From: Chloroflexota bacterium
GTDB lineage: Bacteria; Chloroflexota; Anaerolineae; Promineifilales; Promineifilaceae
Assembly: GCA_014584575.1 (NCBI GenBank)
Contig: JACTMP010000018.1
Location: 1-64,000, forward strand
Direction: 5' to 3'
Length of the DNA stretch: 64,000 nucleotides
The stretch's first letter is position 1. Each line of letters opens with the position of its first letter. This document shows, piece by piece, positions 1-7,588 of the stretch. The notes below the pieces were generated by a model that worked only from the letters and a program-made list of their open reading frames with translations, searched no databases and had not been told where the DNA came from. The position numbers and the translations under genes are program-made.

Positions 1-245
1 TGACGCCCCATTGGAAATAACAATTTGAGATAAATTTTCCAGGTTTGGGCATGACTTTGTTGCTTCCTTTATCTTTTGGTTATGACTTTGCCCAATTTGG
101 TTTTTGCTCATTTTTTTGAGCGAACGCCCTGTTATTACCTGACCAAGTTGAATTTGAGGAGTTCGCACGCCCATGTGCGAACGAGCAGCACGTGGGCGTG
201 CTGCTCCCCTCACCTTATCTCACAAAACGGGGATGTCGTCACTTC
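1..245. other. Gap without a recognised gene
   Basis: No convincing coding region is visible before the stop of the MacB-like gene at 246. A 9-base word (atgactttg) occurs twice near 50-95, and positions 149-213 hold the first copy of a 65-bp dispersed repeat. Open frames here have no family resemblance. Confidence 0.6.
149..213. repeat. 65-bp dispersed double-hairpin repeat, copy 1
   Basis: The segment beginning tgaatttgaggag contains two fold-back units: GTTCGCAC with GTGCGAAC, and GAGCAGCACG with CGTGCTGCTC. A nearly identical copy, differing at a few bases, lies at 61746-61810. The two nested hairpins may act as a terminator downstream of flanking genes, or may be a small mobile repeat. 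Confidence 0.8.
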
Positions 246-2291
246 TTACTCATGCCGTAGGGCGGAGACCGGGTCGAGGCGGGCGGCGCGGGCGGCGGGG
301 TACAGCCCGGCCAACACGCCAATGAGGGCGGCAAAGGCCAGCGCCCCCAACGCCAGCCAGGGCGGAATCACGGAGAGCAGCCCCACCCCGGTTACCCCTT
401 CTTCAATCAGGTAACGATGGGCGATGTAATCTACCAATCGCCCTAACAGCGCCCCCAAAATCAGCCCCACAAAACCACCGATCAGGCCAATCAACCCCGC
501 TTCCACCATGAACAGCAGCCGGATTTCACGGCGGGACGCGCCCAACGCTTTCAACACGCCAATCTCCCGCGTGCGCTCATAAATGGCCATGAGCATGGTG
601 TTGGCCACGCCGAGCGCCGCCACCAGCAGCGCTAACGCCCCCACCGACCCCAACAGCGCTTGCAGTAGAGACAATACCTGATTGGCCACATCCAAAATCG
701 CTTCAAAGGATTGGGGAGCAAAATTCATCTCGTCAATCTGTTCGATGACGGCCGTCACACTCCCCAAATTCTCCGCACGTACAATCAGCCGGTCATACCC
801 CTCTGTTTCCAATAAGTCGGGCTGGCCGAACCACCAGGTGGTAATCGCTTCCCGCTCCGCCAGCCCCAGGTCAATGGTGCGGCTGCCAAAACTCTGGCGC
901 ACACCGACAATGCGGCTGGGGAACTCCTGGCTCTCGCCGCGGGGCAGTTCCGCCCGCAGCGCCACCGGCTGCCCGATCAGGTCGGTATAACCCTGCTCTG
1001 GCCCCAACAGCGTGTCGGCCAGTTGGTTCGAGAGGACAATGCCCTGCGTTTCGCCTTCGTCTATGCTTTCACCGGCCAAAACCTCGTTTGTGCCGCCAAA
1101 GCTGAAGCGCCCTTCGCCGCCTTCGGTGATGCGCACGGGAATAGATTGATCATCGGCCGTCAGAAGCACCAGATTCACGCCGCGCGGCAGGTCGAGGATG
1201 GGGGTGACGATTTTGACGCCGGGGATTTGGCGGATTTCAGTCACGGCCGTAGGCGTCAATGCCCGCTCTGGTTCCGGTGGGGCAAAGGGATCAAACTCAT
1301 CCGTCTCCGCAAACCGGGGATTGACAAAGATGTTTTCCAGCCCAATCGTCTCAAAGTTGCGCCGGACTTCCTGCTGCACCCCCACGCCAAACGAGACCAT
1401 GGCCACCAGGGTAATGATGCCAATGACCACACCCGCCGCCGTCAGCACGTTGCGCACCGGGCGGCGGCGCAGGTTGCCCAGGGCACTGCGCAGGATGTCG
1501 CGGTACGGAAGATGAGCAGGTGAGGGCGGCGAAGACGCCGGGGAGATAGGGTGAGCAGGTGATGGGGTGATGGGGTGATCTGTTCTCACCTGCTCACCCC
1601 TGCCCCTGCTCACCTGCTCACTCTCCACACGGCCGTCACGCAATTTCACGATCCGATGGGCATAGGCGGCCACTTCTTCGTCATGGGTGACGACGATGAG
1701 GGTAATGGATTGCTCCTGGTTCAGTTGTTGCAGCAGCGCCATGACCTCCGCGCCGGTGGCCGAGTCCAGATTGCCGGTCGGTTCGTCGGCCAGGATGAGC
1801 GCCGGGTTGTGGATGAGGGCGCGGGCAATGGCCACCCGCTGCTGTTCGCCGCCAGACAGTTCGGTGGGGTAGTGGTGCAGCCGGTGGCCCAATCCCACCT
1901 TTTCCAGCAGGGCGGCGGCTCTGGCCTCCCGCTCGTTTTTTGGCAGCCCGTTGAGCATGAGGGGCACGGCCGTGTTCTCCAGCGCCGTCAATTTGGGCAG
2001 CAAATTAAAACTTTGGAAGATGAAACCAAGTTGTTCGCGGCGGTGGCGGGTGCGCTGTTTGTCATCGGCGTTGTGCAGCGCCAGGCCATTCAGCCACAAT
2101 TCGCCGCCGCTGGGCCGGTCCAGCCCACCCAGCAGATTGAGCAGCGTAGATTTGCCAGAACCGGAGGGGCCAACCAGGGCCACAAATTCGCCCGATTGGA
2201 TGGTCAGGTCAATGCCGTGCAGAGCATACACGGCCGTTTCGCCGCGCATAAAACGGCGTTCCAGGTTGGTGATGTGGATGGGATCGGGCAT
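246..2291 (-). CDS. MacB-like ABC exporter, fused ATPase and FtsX-type permease
   Basis: An ABC ATPase fused to a MacB/FtsX permease in one chain of about 681 residues, probably exporting a peptide, lipid or lipoprotein across the cytoplasmic membrane. The ATPase has the P-loop GPSGSGKST (near residue 40), signature LSGGEQQR and Walker B followed by DEPTGNLDS. A first membrane helix, a large extracytoplasmic domain and three C-terminal helices with the FtsX 'RTREIGVLKALGASRREI' type loop follow. The chosen ATG at 2291 excludes an upstream GTG extension that reads through iterated repeat DNA. The linker between ATPase and permease (about residues 223-260) is encoded by a repeat at 1512-1622. 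The gene follows the LolA-like gene on the same strand, suggesting one transcription unit. The substrate is unknown. Confidence 0.88.
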   Translation of the reverse strand: MPDPIHITNLERRFMRGETAVYALHGIDLTIQSGEFVALVGPSGSGKSTLLNLLGGLDRPSGGELWLNGLALHNADDKQRTRHRREQLGFIFQSFNLLPKLTALENTAVPLMLNGLPKNEREARAAALLEKVGLGHRLHHYPTELSGGEQQRVAIARALIHNPALILADEPTGNLDSATGAEVMALLQQLNQEQSITLIVVTHDEEVAAYAHRIVKLRDGRVESEQVSRGRGEQVRTDHPITPSPAHPISPASSPPSPAHLPYRDILRSALGNLRRRPVRNVLTAAGVVIGIITLVAMVSFGVGVQQEVRRNFETIGLENIFVNPRFAETDEFDPFAPPEPERALTPTAVTEIRQIPGVKIVTPILDLPRGVNLVLLTADDQSIPVRITEGGEGRFSFGGTNEVLAGESIDEGETQGIVLSNQLADTLLGPEQGYTDLIGQPVALRAELPRGESQEFPSRIVGVRQSFGSRTIDLGLAEREAITTWWFGQPDLLETEGYDRLIVRAENLGSVTAVIEQIDEMNFAPQSFEAILDVANQVLSLLQALLGSVGALALLVAALGVANTMLMAIYERTREIGVLKALGASRREIRLLFMVEAGLIGLIGGFVGLILGALLGRLVDYIAHRYLIEEGVTGVGLLSVIPPWLALGALAFAALIGVLAGLYPAARAARLDPVSALRHE
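1512..1622. repeat. Iterated gagcaggtga-type repeat inside the MacB-like gene
   Basis: Repeats of gagcaggtga / tcacctgctcacc in both orientations surround a central gatggggtgatggggtgat stretch. The block is in frame and encodes a Pro/Ser-rich, low-complexity linker between the ATPase and permease domains. It resembles the intergenic word repeats elsewhere in the window, so it may be an insertion tolerated at a domain boundary. Confidence 0.75.
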
Positions 2292-2298
2292 GGGGGAG

Positions 2299-2366
2299 GG
2301 CGTGATGCGTGAAACGTGAAACGTGACCGGGAAAACCTCACGCCTCACGTTTCACGTTTCACGTGA
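2299..2366. repeat. Iterated gtgatgcgtgaaacgtga fold-back repeat
   Basis: The words cgtgatgcgtgaaacgtgaaacgtgac and their reverse complement cacgcctcacgtttcacgtttcacg face each other across a short loop. It fills the gap between the LolA-like gene and the MacB-like gene and would form a long hairpin. It belongs to the same word family as repeats at 8105, 8884, 13311, 21488, 25921 and 54391. Confidence 0.85.
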
Positions 2367-3524
2367 TCATTGCAATGATTCTGCTATCGCCACCGCCTGT
2401 TCCGCCGTCAGGTCGCCGCCGATCCAGAACTGGATGCCGCCTTCCGTCCAGGTGAGCAGGGTGCGGGTGGCGCTGTCGCTGGCAAAAAGCTGTCCCGTTA
2501 CACCGCGCACGGTCACGGCCGTGCCCTCCCCATCAGCCGGTGTAAAGCTGTCGGTGGCCTTACCCTGGGCAACGGTGAAACCGGCCCCACCGGGCAGGCT
2601 GTATTGCTGCACGACCACACCACGCACAACGGCCGTGTCCACCAATGTGGCACTATCCGGTAAAACAGCAGGCGTCAGCAATACCATGTCCGCCGCCGCT
2701 GCCGCTTCTTCCAGCGACACCGGCTCTATTTCTGGCAGTTGCAGGTCGGCCACCTGAATCACTTCTGCCCCTTCGGGAATGGCAAAGGTGAAGAGCGCCT
2801 CGTCTACACCCTGGTTGATGTCGAGTGTGGTGGCGGTGATTTTGCCGTAACCGGCGCTGCTTTGCGCCAGTTCGGCCCCCAGCGGGGCGCGATCATCGGG
2901 GCGCAGCCAGACGTTGATGTAGCCACCGGCGGCGCGCACTTCGGCCGGCATCTGGTCGGGGATGGGCAGCAAGCGCAGGGCAATGGCCCGCGCCCCGTTC
3001 AGGTTGGCGTATCCCTGCCGCTCGGCAGTGAAGTAGGTGAGCAGTTTATCAACCGCTTCCGCGACCGTTTGCGGCATCTCTTCTTTGTTGAAGTCGTGGT
3101 CGGGGGTCTCAAATTCTTTGCCCGCCATGTGGTCGGTCAGCAAGATAGCCAGTTCGTCAGATGTGCCGGTGAGGACTTTGTTTTGCTGCGGGTGATAGAG
3201 CCAGAAGGTGTAGCCATCGGTCACGGCCGTGACGCCCACAAATTCCCCTAAACTGGCCTCCAGCACGTGGGCACGGAAAGCCGGTTCACCATTTGGCCCC
3301 ATGCCCAATTTGCCCCACACCTCCACCGTACCGCTGCCCTTTTCGCCCTGGGCGTCAAACTCAAAGCTGGCGATGGCGTGGCCGTCGGTGATCGTTTCGG
3401 TCAGTTCGGCCGCTTCCACCAGCAGGTCACGGGCGGAGGGCTGCAAGGCGATGGCGGCAACGGCCGTGCTGGCCAAAACTAACAACACGGCCAATACAAT
3501 GAGCATTTTGCGATTTCGTTTCAT
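2367..3524 (-). CDS. Exported LolA-like / DUF4367-like protein
   Basis: A secreted or membrane-anchored protein of about 386 residues. Residues 1-24 form a signal peptide or N-terminal anchor (KRNRK then a hydrophobic stretch ending TAVAA). The middle (residues 30-240) looks like the LolA/LolB beta-half-barrel seen in outer-membrane lipoprotein carriers and sigma-factor regulators such as RsgI/MucB-type proteins. The last ~70 residues (ending 'WTEGGIQFWIGGDLTAEQAVAIAESL') resemble DUF4367. The ATG at 3524 is preceded by a strong AAGGAG site, so the longer upstream frame is rejected. The gene lies directly upstream of the MacB-like exporter and may supply its extracytoplasmic partner. The role is inferred only. 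Confidence 0.75.
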   Translation of the reverse strand: MKRNRKMLIVLAVLLVLASTAVAAIALQPSARDLLVEAAELTETITDGHAIASFEFDAQGEKGSGTVEVWGKLGMGPNGEPAFRAHVLEASLGEFVGVTAVTDGYTFWLYHPQQNKVLTGTSDELAILLTDHMAGKEFETPDHDFNKEEMPQTVAEAVDKLLTYFTAERQGYANLNGARAIALRLLPIPDQMPAEVRAAGGYINVWLRPDDRAPLGAELAQSSAGYGKITATTLDINQGVDEALFTFAIPEGAEVIQVADLQLPEIEPVSLEEAAAAADMVLLTPAVLPDSATLVDTAVVRGVVVQQYSLPGGAGFTVAQGKATDSFTPADGEGTAVTVRGVTGQLFASDSATRTLLTWTEGGIQFWIGGDLTAEQAVAIAESLQ

Positions 3525-3715
3525 GGGTTCTCCTTTTTTAGTAACGCAAATTGTCAATTTGCCAATTCCACCCCTCTAAACACCACGTTTGTTTGTTTTG
3601 TGACAATTGTAGTGCGTTGGGCACGGCCGTAAACAAAATCTCATCCTCTCCCCATCCCCCAGGGCAATCGCATATTCCTCGATGCGGCAGATAAATCTGC
3701 ACCAACAGAAGGCAA

Positions 3716-3758
3716 AGTCGGCCTTCGCCGACTGGAACCCAGCCCACGAAGGTGGGCT
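3716..3758. repeat. Twin perfect hairpins upstream of the NACHT-FGE gene
   Basis: Two adjacent perfect 7-bp stems with 4-nt loops: AGTCGGC-CTTC-GCCGACT (3716-3733) and AGCCCAC-GAAG-GTGGGCT (3741-3758). They lie 50-95 bp before the start of the NACHT-FGE gene, in a gene-free gap of about 285 bp (3525-3809). They could act in the leader RNA, or as a transcription barrier between the divergent genes. Confidence 0.7.
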
Positions 3759-3809
3759 CATCCCCACAGTCTGATTCACCTTGTGCCCCTGTTAAGGTAT
3801 ACTTCCCCC

Positions 3810-6800
3810 ATGTTCCCAAAAGCTAAACTCTCCTTACTCGTAGTTATGTTGCTTTTGTTGGCCTGGGTGCTGCTGGCGCAGGCGCAAACGGCCACCCCAC
3901 CGCCCCCATCAGCCACACCCGCGTCAGCCACGCCCGCCCCAACTGAACCACCCGCCATTTTGATCATCACCCCGGTGCCTGAGCCAGAACCGCCCACCCC
4001 GTTTTTCGAGGAGTTCTGGCAGGAGATTCTGGTAGTGCTGGTGGGCGCCGGAGGGGTGTTGGTGGGCCTCTTTTTGAAGCAGATTGCCGAAAAGCTGGCG
4101 GAGTGGAGCGGCCGTCTCTTCCATTTCCTTTTTGACCGTCTTGCCGCCGCCCCTATTGTGCGCCTGCGTTATGAAAAGGTGTACCGGCGCACACTGGCGG
4201 AAATGGTGCAAACCCTTCACAGTGGGCATGTGGTAAAGGCAAAAAGCCTGCCAACCCTCCGCCTGGATCAGATGTACGTGCCCACCTTACTCACGCTGAA
4301 CCCAAATCCCACAGTAAATGAGCTGGTTGACTTGTTCCGTACCCGTGAAGATGCGCGTCGCCAGCAAGAGAAAAATTCTCTCGATTCCTGGCAAGCCGTG
4401 CGCCAGCATCACCGTCTGGTTGTGTTGGGTGAACCCGGCATTGGTAAAACCACCTATCTCTACTACCTGGCCTTCATGTGCGCCGACCGCCGTCGCCCGG
4501 AAGTGCAAGACCATCTGCCTATCTATTTTCGCTTTGCCGATCTGGTGAAGGATTTGCCCAAACTGGAACGCCTGGAAGATGCGTTTCCTGACGATTTGAA
4601 AAGCAAGAACTTCCCTAACGCCCAAAAATACCTTGAACGGCAGCTAAAGGACGGCCGCTGTCTCATCCTGCTTGACGGGCTGGATGAAGTACCCAACGAA
4701 AAAGATCACCAGGAGCTGATCAAACTGACGCAAAAATTTGCCGATCAATATGTACTGGGTGAAAAACAAAAAGGCCGTCGCAACATCCTGATTGTTTCCT
4801 CGCGCCCCTACAGCTACGAACATGGGCAGGCGCTGACCGGATTTACCAAAACGGCCGTCATGGAGCTAAATCAACCAGCCATCGAAACGTTTGTGCATAA
4901 CTGGTTTGGCGCAGATCAGGGCAAACTGGCAACAAAACTGCTGCAAAACCTGGCTGACAACCGGCGATTCATGGAACTGGCGCGCAACCCCCTGTTACTC
5001 ACCCTCATCTTAGACCATTTTGAAGATGAACTTGCTCTACCGTATCGGCGAACAGACCTGTATGAAAGTTGCGTCACCCGGCGTGTGGTGCTTTGGAACC
5101 AAAAGCGTGGGGTGTATGAAAGCCTTTTTACCAAATATCACATGGTGCCTTTGCTGCGCGCCCTGGCCCTCCATCTTTTTCAAAACGAAAAACAACGCTT
5201 TCTGACATATGAAGAGCTGTGTATCTGGGTGGAAAAATGGGCCGCCGGTAACCTGAAGATGCCTGCCGCCAACTTGACGCCGACCATGTTGTTGGATGAA
5301 ATTATTGAAGCTACCGGCCTCATTCAAGAGTGGGCCATTGACCGCTACGGCTTTTCGCACAAAACATTTCAAGAATATTTTGTGGCCGATGCTCTGGCGC
5401 AGTTAGTCGCTGAGGAAAGCGCCATGCGGTTGGCCAGCTATTTGACCAACCCCGATTGGCAGGAAGTGATTTTGCTCTATTGCAGCAAAGCGGAAAATGC
5501 CGGCCCCTTGCTGCAACGCCTGGCAGACCAGGCAAATACCGCCGACGACAGCCAACCGTTGTGGTTGCTGGCCGGAAAGTGCCTGGCGGAAGGCGCGCGG
5601 CAGGTAGCGCTGCCTGTCCGCCAGCAGGTGGTGGCGGAACTGGTAGCCATGCTGCGGTCGCCGGACACTCTGACCCAAGATGTGCGCGAGGAAATTGTTG
5701 ACCAGTTGCAAACTTTTGCGGCCGATTTGCTGCCCGCCCAGGTGGAAACCTTGTTAGCCAGCGCGGAAAGCTCTGATGTTTTACTGGCGCAGCAATTACT
5801 GCCTGAAACTGGCGCAAACGAGCAACAGCGTCACCTGATTCAGGAACGGCTGGCTGTTCTCTCGCGTTCCGGGGATAGGGAAGTACGGCAGGCAACCGTA
5901 GCTGCCTTTGGCCGGTTGGGGGGTGGGGCAGAAAGTGTGGCGGCGCTGTGGGCCGGGCTGCGCGATGGCGACGCGCCGGTGCGGGCGGAGGCGGCGCGGG
6001 CTTGCGCCCGGTTGGGGCAGGTGGATGAGGCGCTGGCCGAGGTGCTGCGCCAGATGTGGCGTGATGATGCGGCTGATGACGCCCGCCACGCCGCCCTGGA
6101 GGCGCTGCTGGCGCTGCGGCGGGAGGCGGAGGTGGGCATGGTGTATGTGCCCGCCGGGGAGTTCCGCATGGGCAGTGATGACGGGGACAAGGCGGCCGAT
6201 AAAAACGAAAAGCCGCAGCACAGCCTTTACCTGCCCGCCTATTTTATGGATCGGACGCCGGTGACCAATGCCGAATACCGGCGTTTTATGGCCGCGGGTG
6301 GTTATGCCAACGCGGATTACTGGCGCGAGGCGATAGAAGCCAAGCGCTGGATAGGAGGTAAATATGTAGATTACGACAAAACAGAACGTGCCCAACCGAT
6401 TTATTGGCATGATCAGAAATGGAGCGGCGACGATCAGCCGGTGGTGGGCGTGAGCTGGTATGAAGCCCTGGCTTATGCCCGGTGGGCAGGCAAACGGCTG
6501 CCTACGGAAGCGGAATGGGAAAAGGCAGCGCGCAGCGCCGATGGCCGTCTTTACCCCTGGGGCGCGTGGCAGCCTGACCACGCCAACACCAAAGAAATGA
6601 AACTGGAAAAAACCACCCCCGTCGGCCAATTTTCGCCAAAAGGGGACAGCCCCTATGGGGTGGCCGACATGGCCGGGAACGTGTGGGAATGGTGCAGCAC
6701 CCGTTGGGGACATGATTACCCGTATAACCCCGACGACGGCCGTGAAGACCTCAGCGGCGGCGATAACATCGGGCGTCTCTTGCGCGGTGGCTCCTGGGCC

Positions 6801-6926
6801 AGTGACAAAGACACCGCGCGGGTCGCGCACCGCCTCAGGAACTATCCCAGGTACTGGGACTACTACTGGGGCTTTCGATGCTGTTGCGCCACGTCTTCTC
6901 TCCCTCTTTCCGGTTCTGAATTCTGA
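3810..6926 (+). CDS. Membrane-anchored NACHT-HEAT-FGE protein, candidate DGR variable protein
   Basis: A protein of about 1038 residues. Two N-terminal hydrophobic helices (about residues 5-25 and 65-90) flank a Pro/Thr-rich loop. A NACHT NTPase follows, with P-loop GEPGIGKTT (near 206) and Walker B CLILLDGLDEVP (near 284). Then come HEAT-like helical repeats (about 570-775) and a formylglycine-generating-enzyme/C-type-lectin fold (about 775-1035) with VPAGEFRMGS, RLPTEAEWEKAAR and GNVWEWC motifs. The C-terminus (RGGSW ... WGFRCC) matches the layout of DGR variable regions, and a reverse-transcriptase start lies 238 bp downstream. NACHT-FGE proteins are known as conflict or sensor proteins. 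The FGE fold is probably used for ligand binding rather than catalysis. An alternative GTG start at 3783 is possible. Confidence 0.85.
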   Translation: MFPKAKLSLLVVMLLLLAWVLLAQAQTATPPPPSATPASATPAPTEPPAILIITPVPEPEPPTPFFEEFWQEILVVLVGAGGVLVGLFLKQIAEKLAEWSGRLFHFLFDRLAAAPIVRLRYEKVYRRTLAEMVQTLHSGHVVKAKSLPTLRLDQMYVPTLLTLNPNPTVNELVDLFRTREDARRQQEKNSLDSWQAVRQHHRLVVLGEPGIGKTTYLYYLAFMCADRRRPEVQDHLPIYFRFADLVKDLPKLERLEDAFPDDLKSKNFPNAQKYLERQLKDGRCLILLDGLDEVPNEKDHQELIKLTQKFADQYVLGEKQKGRRNILIVSSRPYSYEHGQALTGFTKTAVMELNQPAIETFVHNWFGADQGKLATKLLQNLADNRRFMELARNPLLLTLILDHFEDELALPYRRTDLYESCVTRRVVLWNQKRGVYESLFTKYHMVPLLRALALHLFQNEKQRFLTYEELCIWVEKWAAGNLKMPAANLTPTMLLDEIIEATGLIQEWAIDRYGFSHKTFQEYFVADALAQLVAEESAMRLASYLTNPDWQEVILLYCSKAENAGPLLQRLADQANTADDSQPLWLLAGKCLAEGARQVALPVRQQVVAELVAMLRSPDTLTQDVREEIVDQLQTFAADLLPAQVETLLASAESSDVLLAQQLLPETGANEQQRHLIQERLAVLSRSGDREVRQATVAAFGRLGGGAESVAALWAGLRDGDAPVRAEAARACARLGQVDEALAEVLRQMWRDDAADDARHAALEALLALRREAEVGMVYVPAGEFRMGSDDGDKAADKNEKPQHSLYLPAYFMDRTPVTNAEYRRFMAAGGYANADYWREAIEAKRWIGGKYVDYDKTERAQPIYWHDQKWSGDDQPVVGVSWYEALAYARWAGKRLPTEAEWEKAARSADGRLYPWGAWQPDHANTKEMKLEKTTPVGQFSPKGDSPYGVADMAGNVWEWCSTRWGHDYPYNPDDGREDLSGGDNIGRLLRGGSWASDKDTARVAHRLRNYPRYWDYYWGFRCCCATSSLPLSGSEF
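6786..6890 (+). other. Candidate DGR variable region
   Basis: The last ~35 codons of the FGE fold read GGSW, then a run of varied residues, then GFRCC. This is the position and framing typical of DGR variable regions. Many codons here are of NNC/NNT form (gcc, agt, gac, acc, cac, ctc, aac, tat, tac), as expected if template AAC/AAT codons had been diversified at adenines. No template repeat was found within the window, so this is an inference from pattern. Confidence 0.5.
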
Positions 6927-6972
6927 TGTTCTGGTTTCTGGCTTCTGATCTTTCTGCATCCTGTTGGGGGGT

Positions 6973-6991
6973 GTGGGGGGCTTCCCCCCAC
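6973..6991 (+). repeat. GC hairpin downstream of the candidate variable region
   Basis: The sequence GTGGGGGG-CTT-CCCCCCAC forms a perfect 8-bp stem with a 3-nt loop, about 80 bp after the candidate variable region. Bordetella phage DGRs use a short GC hairpin downstream of the variable region to help homing. This could be the equivalent or a simple terminator of the NACHT-FGE gene. Confidence 0.5.
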
Positions 6992-7004
6992 CGGCCCCAT
7001 TTTG

Positions 7005-7156
7005 GTAGGGGCGGGACGGGCGGGGCGATACCTGGCGGGTTCACCCATATGTTCATTCCCGCCCGTCTCGCCCCACGACAGGCAGGCAGGGCGAGACGGC
7101 GCGGAAAACATGCCTCACGTTACGGCTCGCTATCGCCCGCGCCGTCCCGCCCCTAC
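7005..7156. mobile_element. 152-bp element with 15-bp terminal inverted repeats
   Basis: The ends GTAGGGGCGGGACGG and CCGTCCCGCCCCTAC are perfect inverted copies, and internal segments also fold back (cgcccgtctcgcccc / gggcgagacggcg). It carries no gene. It abuts the reverse-transcriptase remnant starting at 7165, so it may have displaced the template-repeat segment. MITE-like, but no target duplication was identified. Confidence 0.55.
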
Positions 7157-7164
7157 GACATGGT

Positions 7165-7257
7165 ATGAAAACATTCAAAAACCTCTATCCAAAAATCTAC
7201 GCCTTCGCCACCCTGGAAACCGCCTTTCACAAAGCGCGGCGCGGCAAACGTAGCGAT
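7165..7257 (+). pseudogene. 5' remnant of a DGR-type reverse transcriptase
   Basis: The first ~30 codons read MKTFKNLYPKIYAF, then TLETAFHKARRGKRS. This is the characteristic N-terminal helix pair of DGR and related reverse transcriptases (K-N-L-x-x-x-I-x-x-x-x-x-L-x-x-A-[FY]-x-K-A-x-x-G-K-R). The similarity stops there. The frame continues into non-coding, repeat-like DNA and ends at 7407 without any polymerase motif (no YxDD). The gene has lost its catalytic body. It lies 238 bp downstream of the candidate variable protein, the normal place for a DGR reverse transcriptase. The family match is by recall of conserved N-termini, not by alignment. Confidence 0.6.
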
Positions 7258-7313
7258 ACCTGGGGTCTGCGCCGTGCCCTGCTGCGCCCGCCTATTCCTG
7301 TCGTGCCCAAGAC

Positions 7314-7403
7314 CTGTCATTCCGAGCCGTCTTCGGCGAGGAATCCTTCGCCTGGACCAACGCGAAAGATTTCTCGCTCCGAAGACTCCGCTCGGAATGA
7401 CAG
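7314..7403. mobile_element. 90-bp element with 14-bp terminal inverted repeats
   Basis: CTGTCATTCCGAGC at 7314-7327 is mirrored by GCTCGGAATGACAG at 7390-7403, with a second internal fold-back (cgtcttcggcgag / tcgctccgaagac). This 'cattccgagc...gaatgac' type of repeat is found in many bacterial genomes. Here it follows the truncated reverse-transcriptase start. It has no coding content. Confidence 0.65.
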
Positions 7404-7422
7404 TTAGCATTCCCAAATGAGT

Positions 7423-7488
7423 TGTGGATGGAGGAGAGGCTTTAGCCGATGCGCGGTTCGCCTAAAGGCTCTCCTCCGACTGTCCACA
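7423..7488. repeat. Long imperfect hairpin
   Basis: TGTGGATGGAGGAGAGGCTTTAG pairs with CTAAAGGCTCTCCTCCGACTGTCCACA with one or two mismatches. Together with the elements at 7005-7156 and 7314-7403, it fills the gene-free 6927-7588 stretch. The remainder of that stretch, to 7588, holds iterated 'atccgt' words and no gene. Confidence 0.7.
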
Positions 7489-7588
7489 TTTTCAGATAGG
7501 GTTGCTATATTAGCCCTGCCATCGCTGCCACGAGTCCGGCTGTTTTCCGTGAAAATCTGTTTTATCCGTCAAATCCGTGGCCCCATTC

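Noticed and set aside
5796..6959. 387-codon minus-strand open frame over the FGE domain
   Set aside because: Antisense to the NACHT-FGE gene, with no family match.
7165..7407. Whole 80-codon frame as a real small gene
   Set aside because: Only the first ~30 codons resemble a protein family (reverse-transcriptase N-terminus). The rest is read through repeat-like DNA, so it is treated as a remnant.
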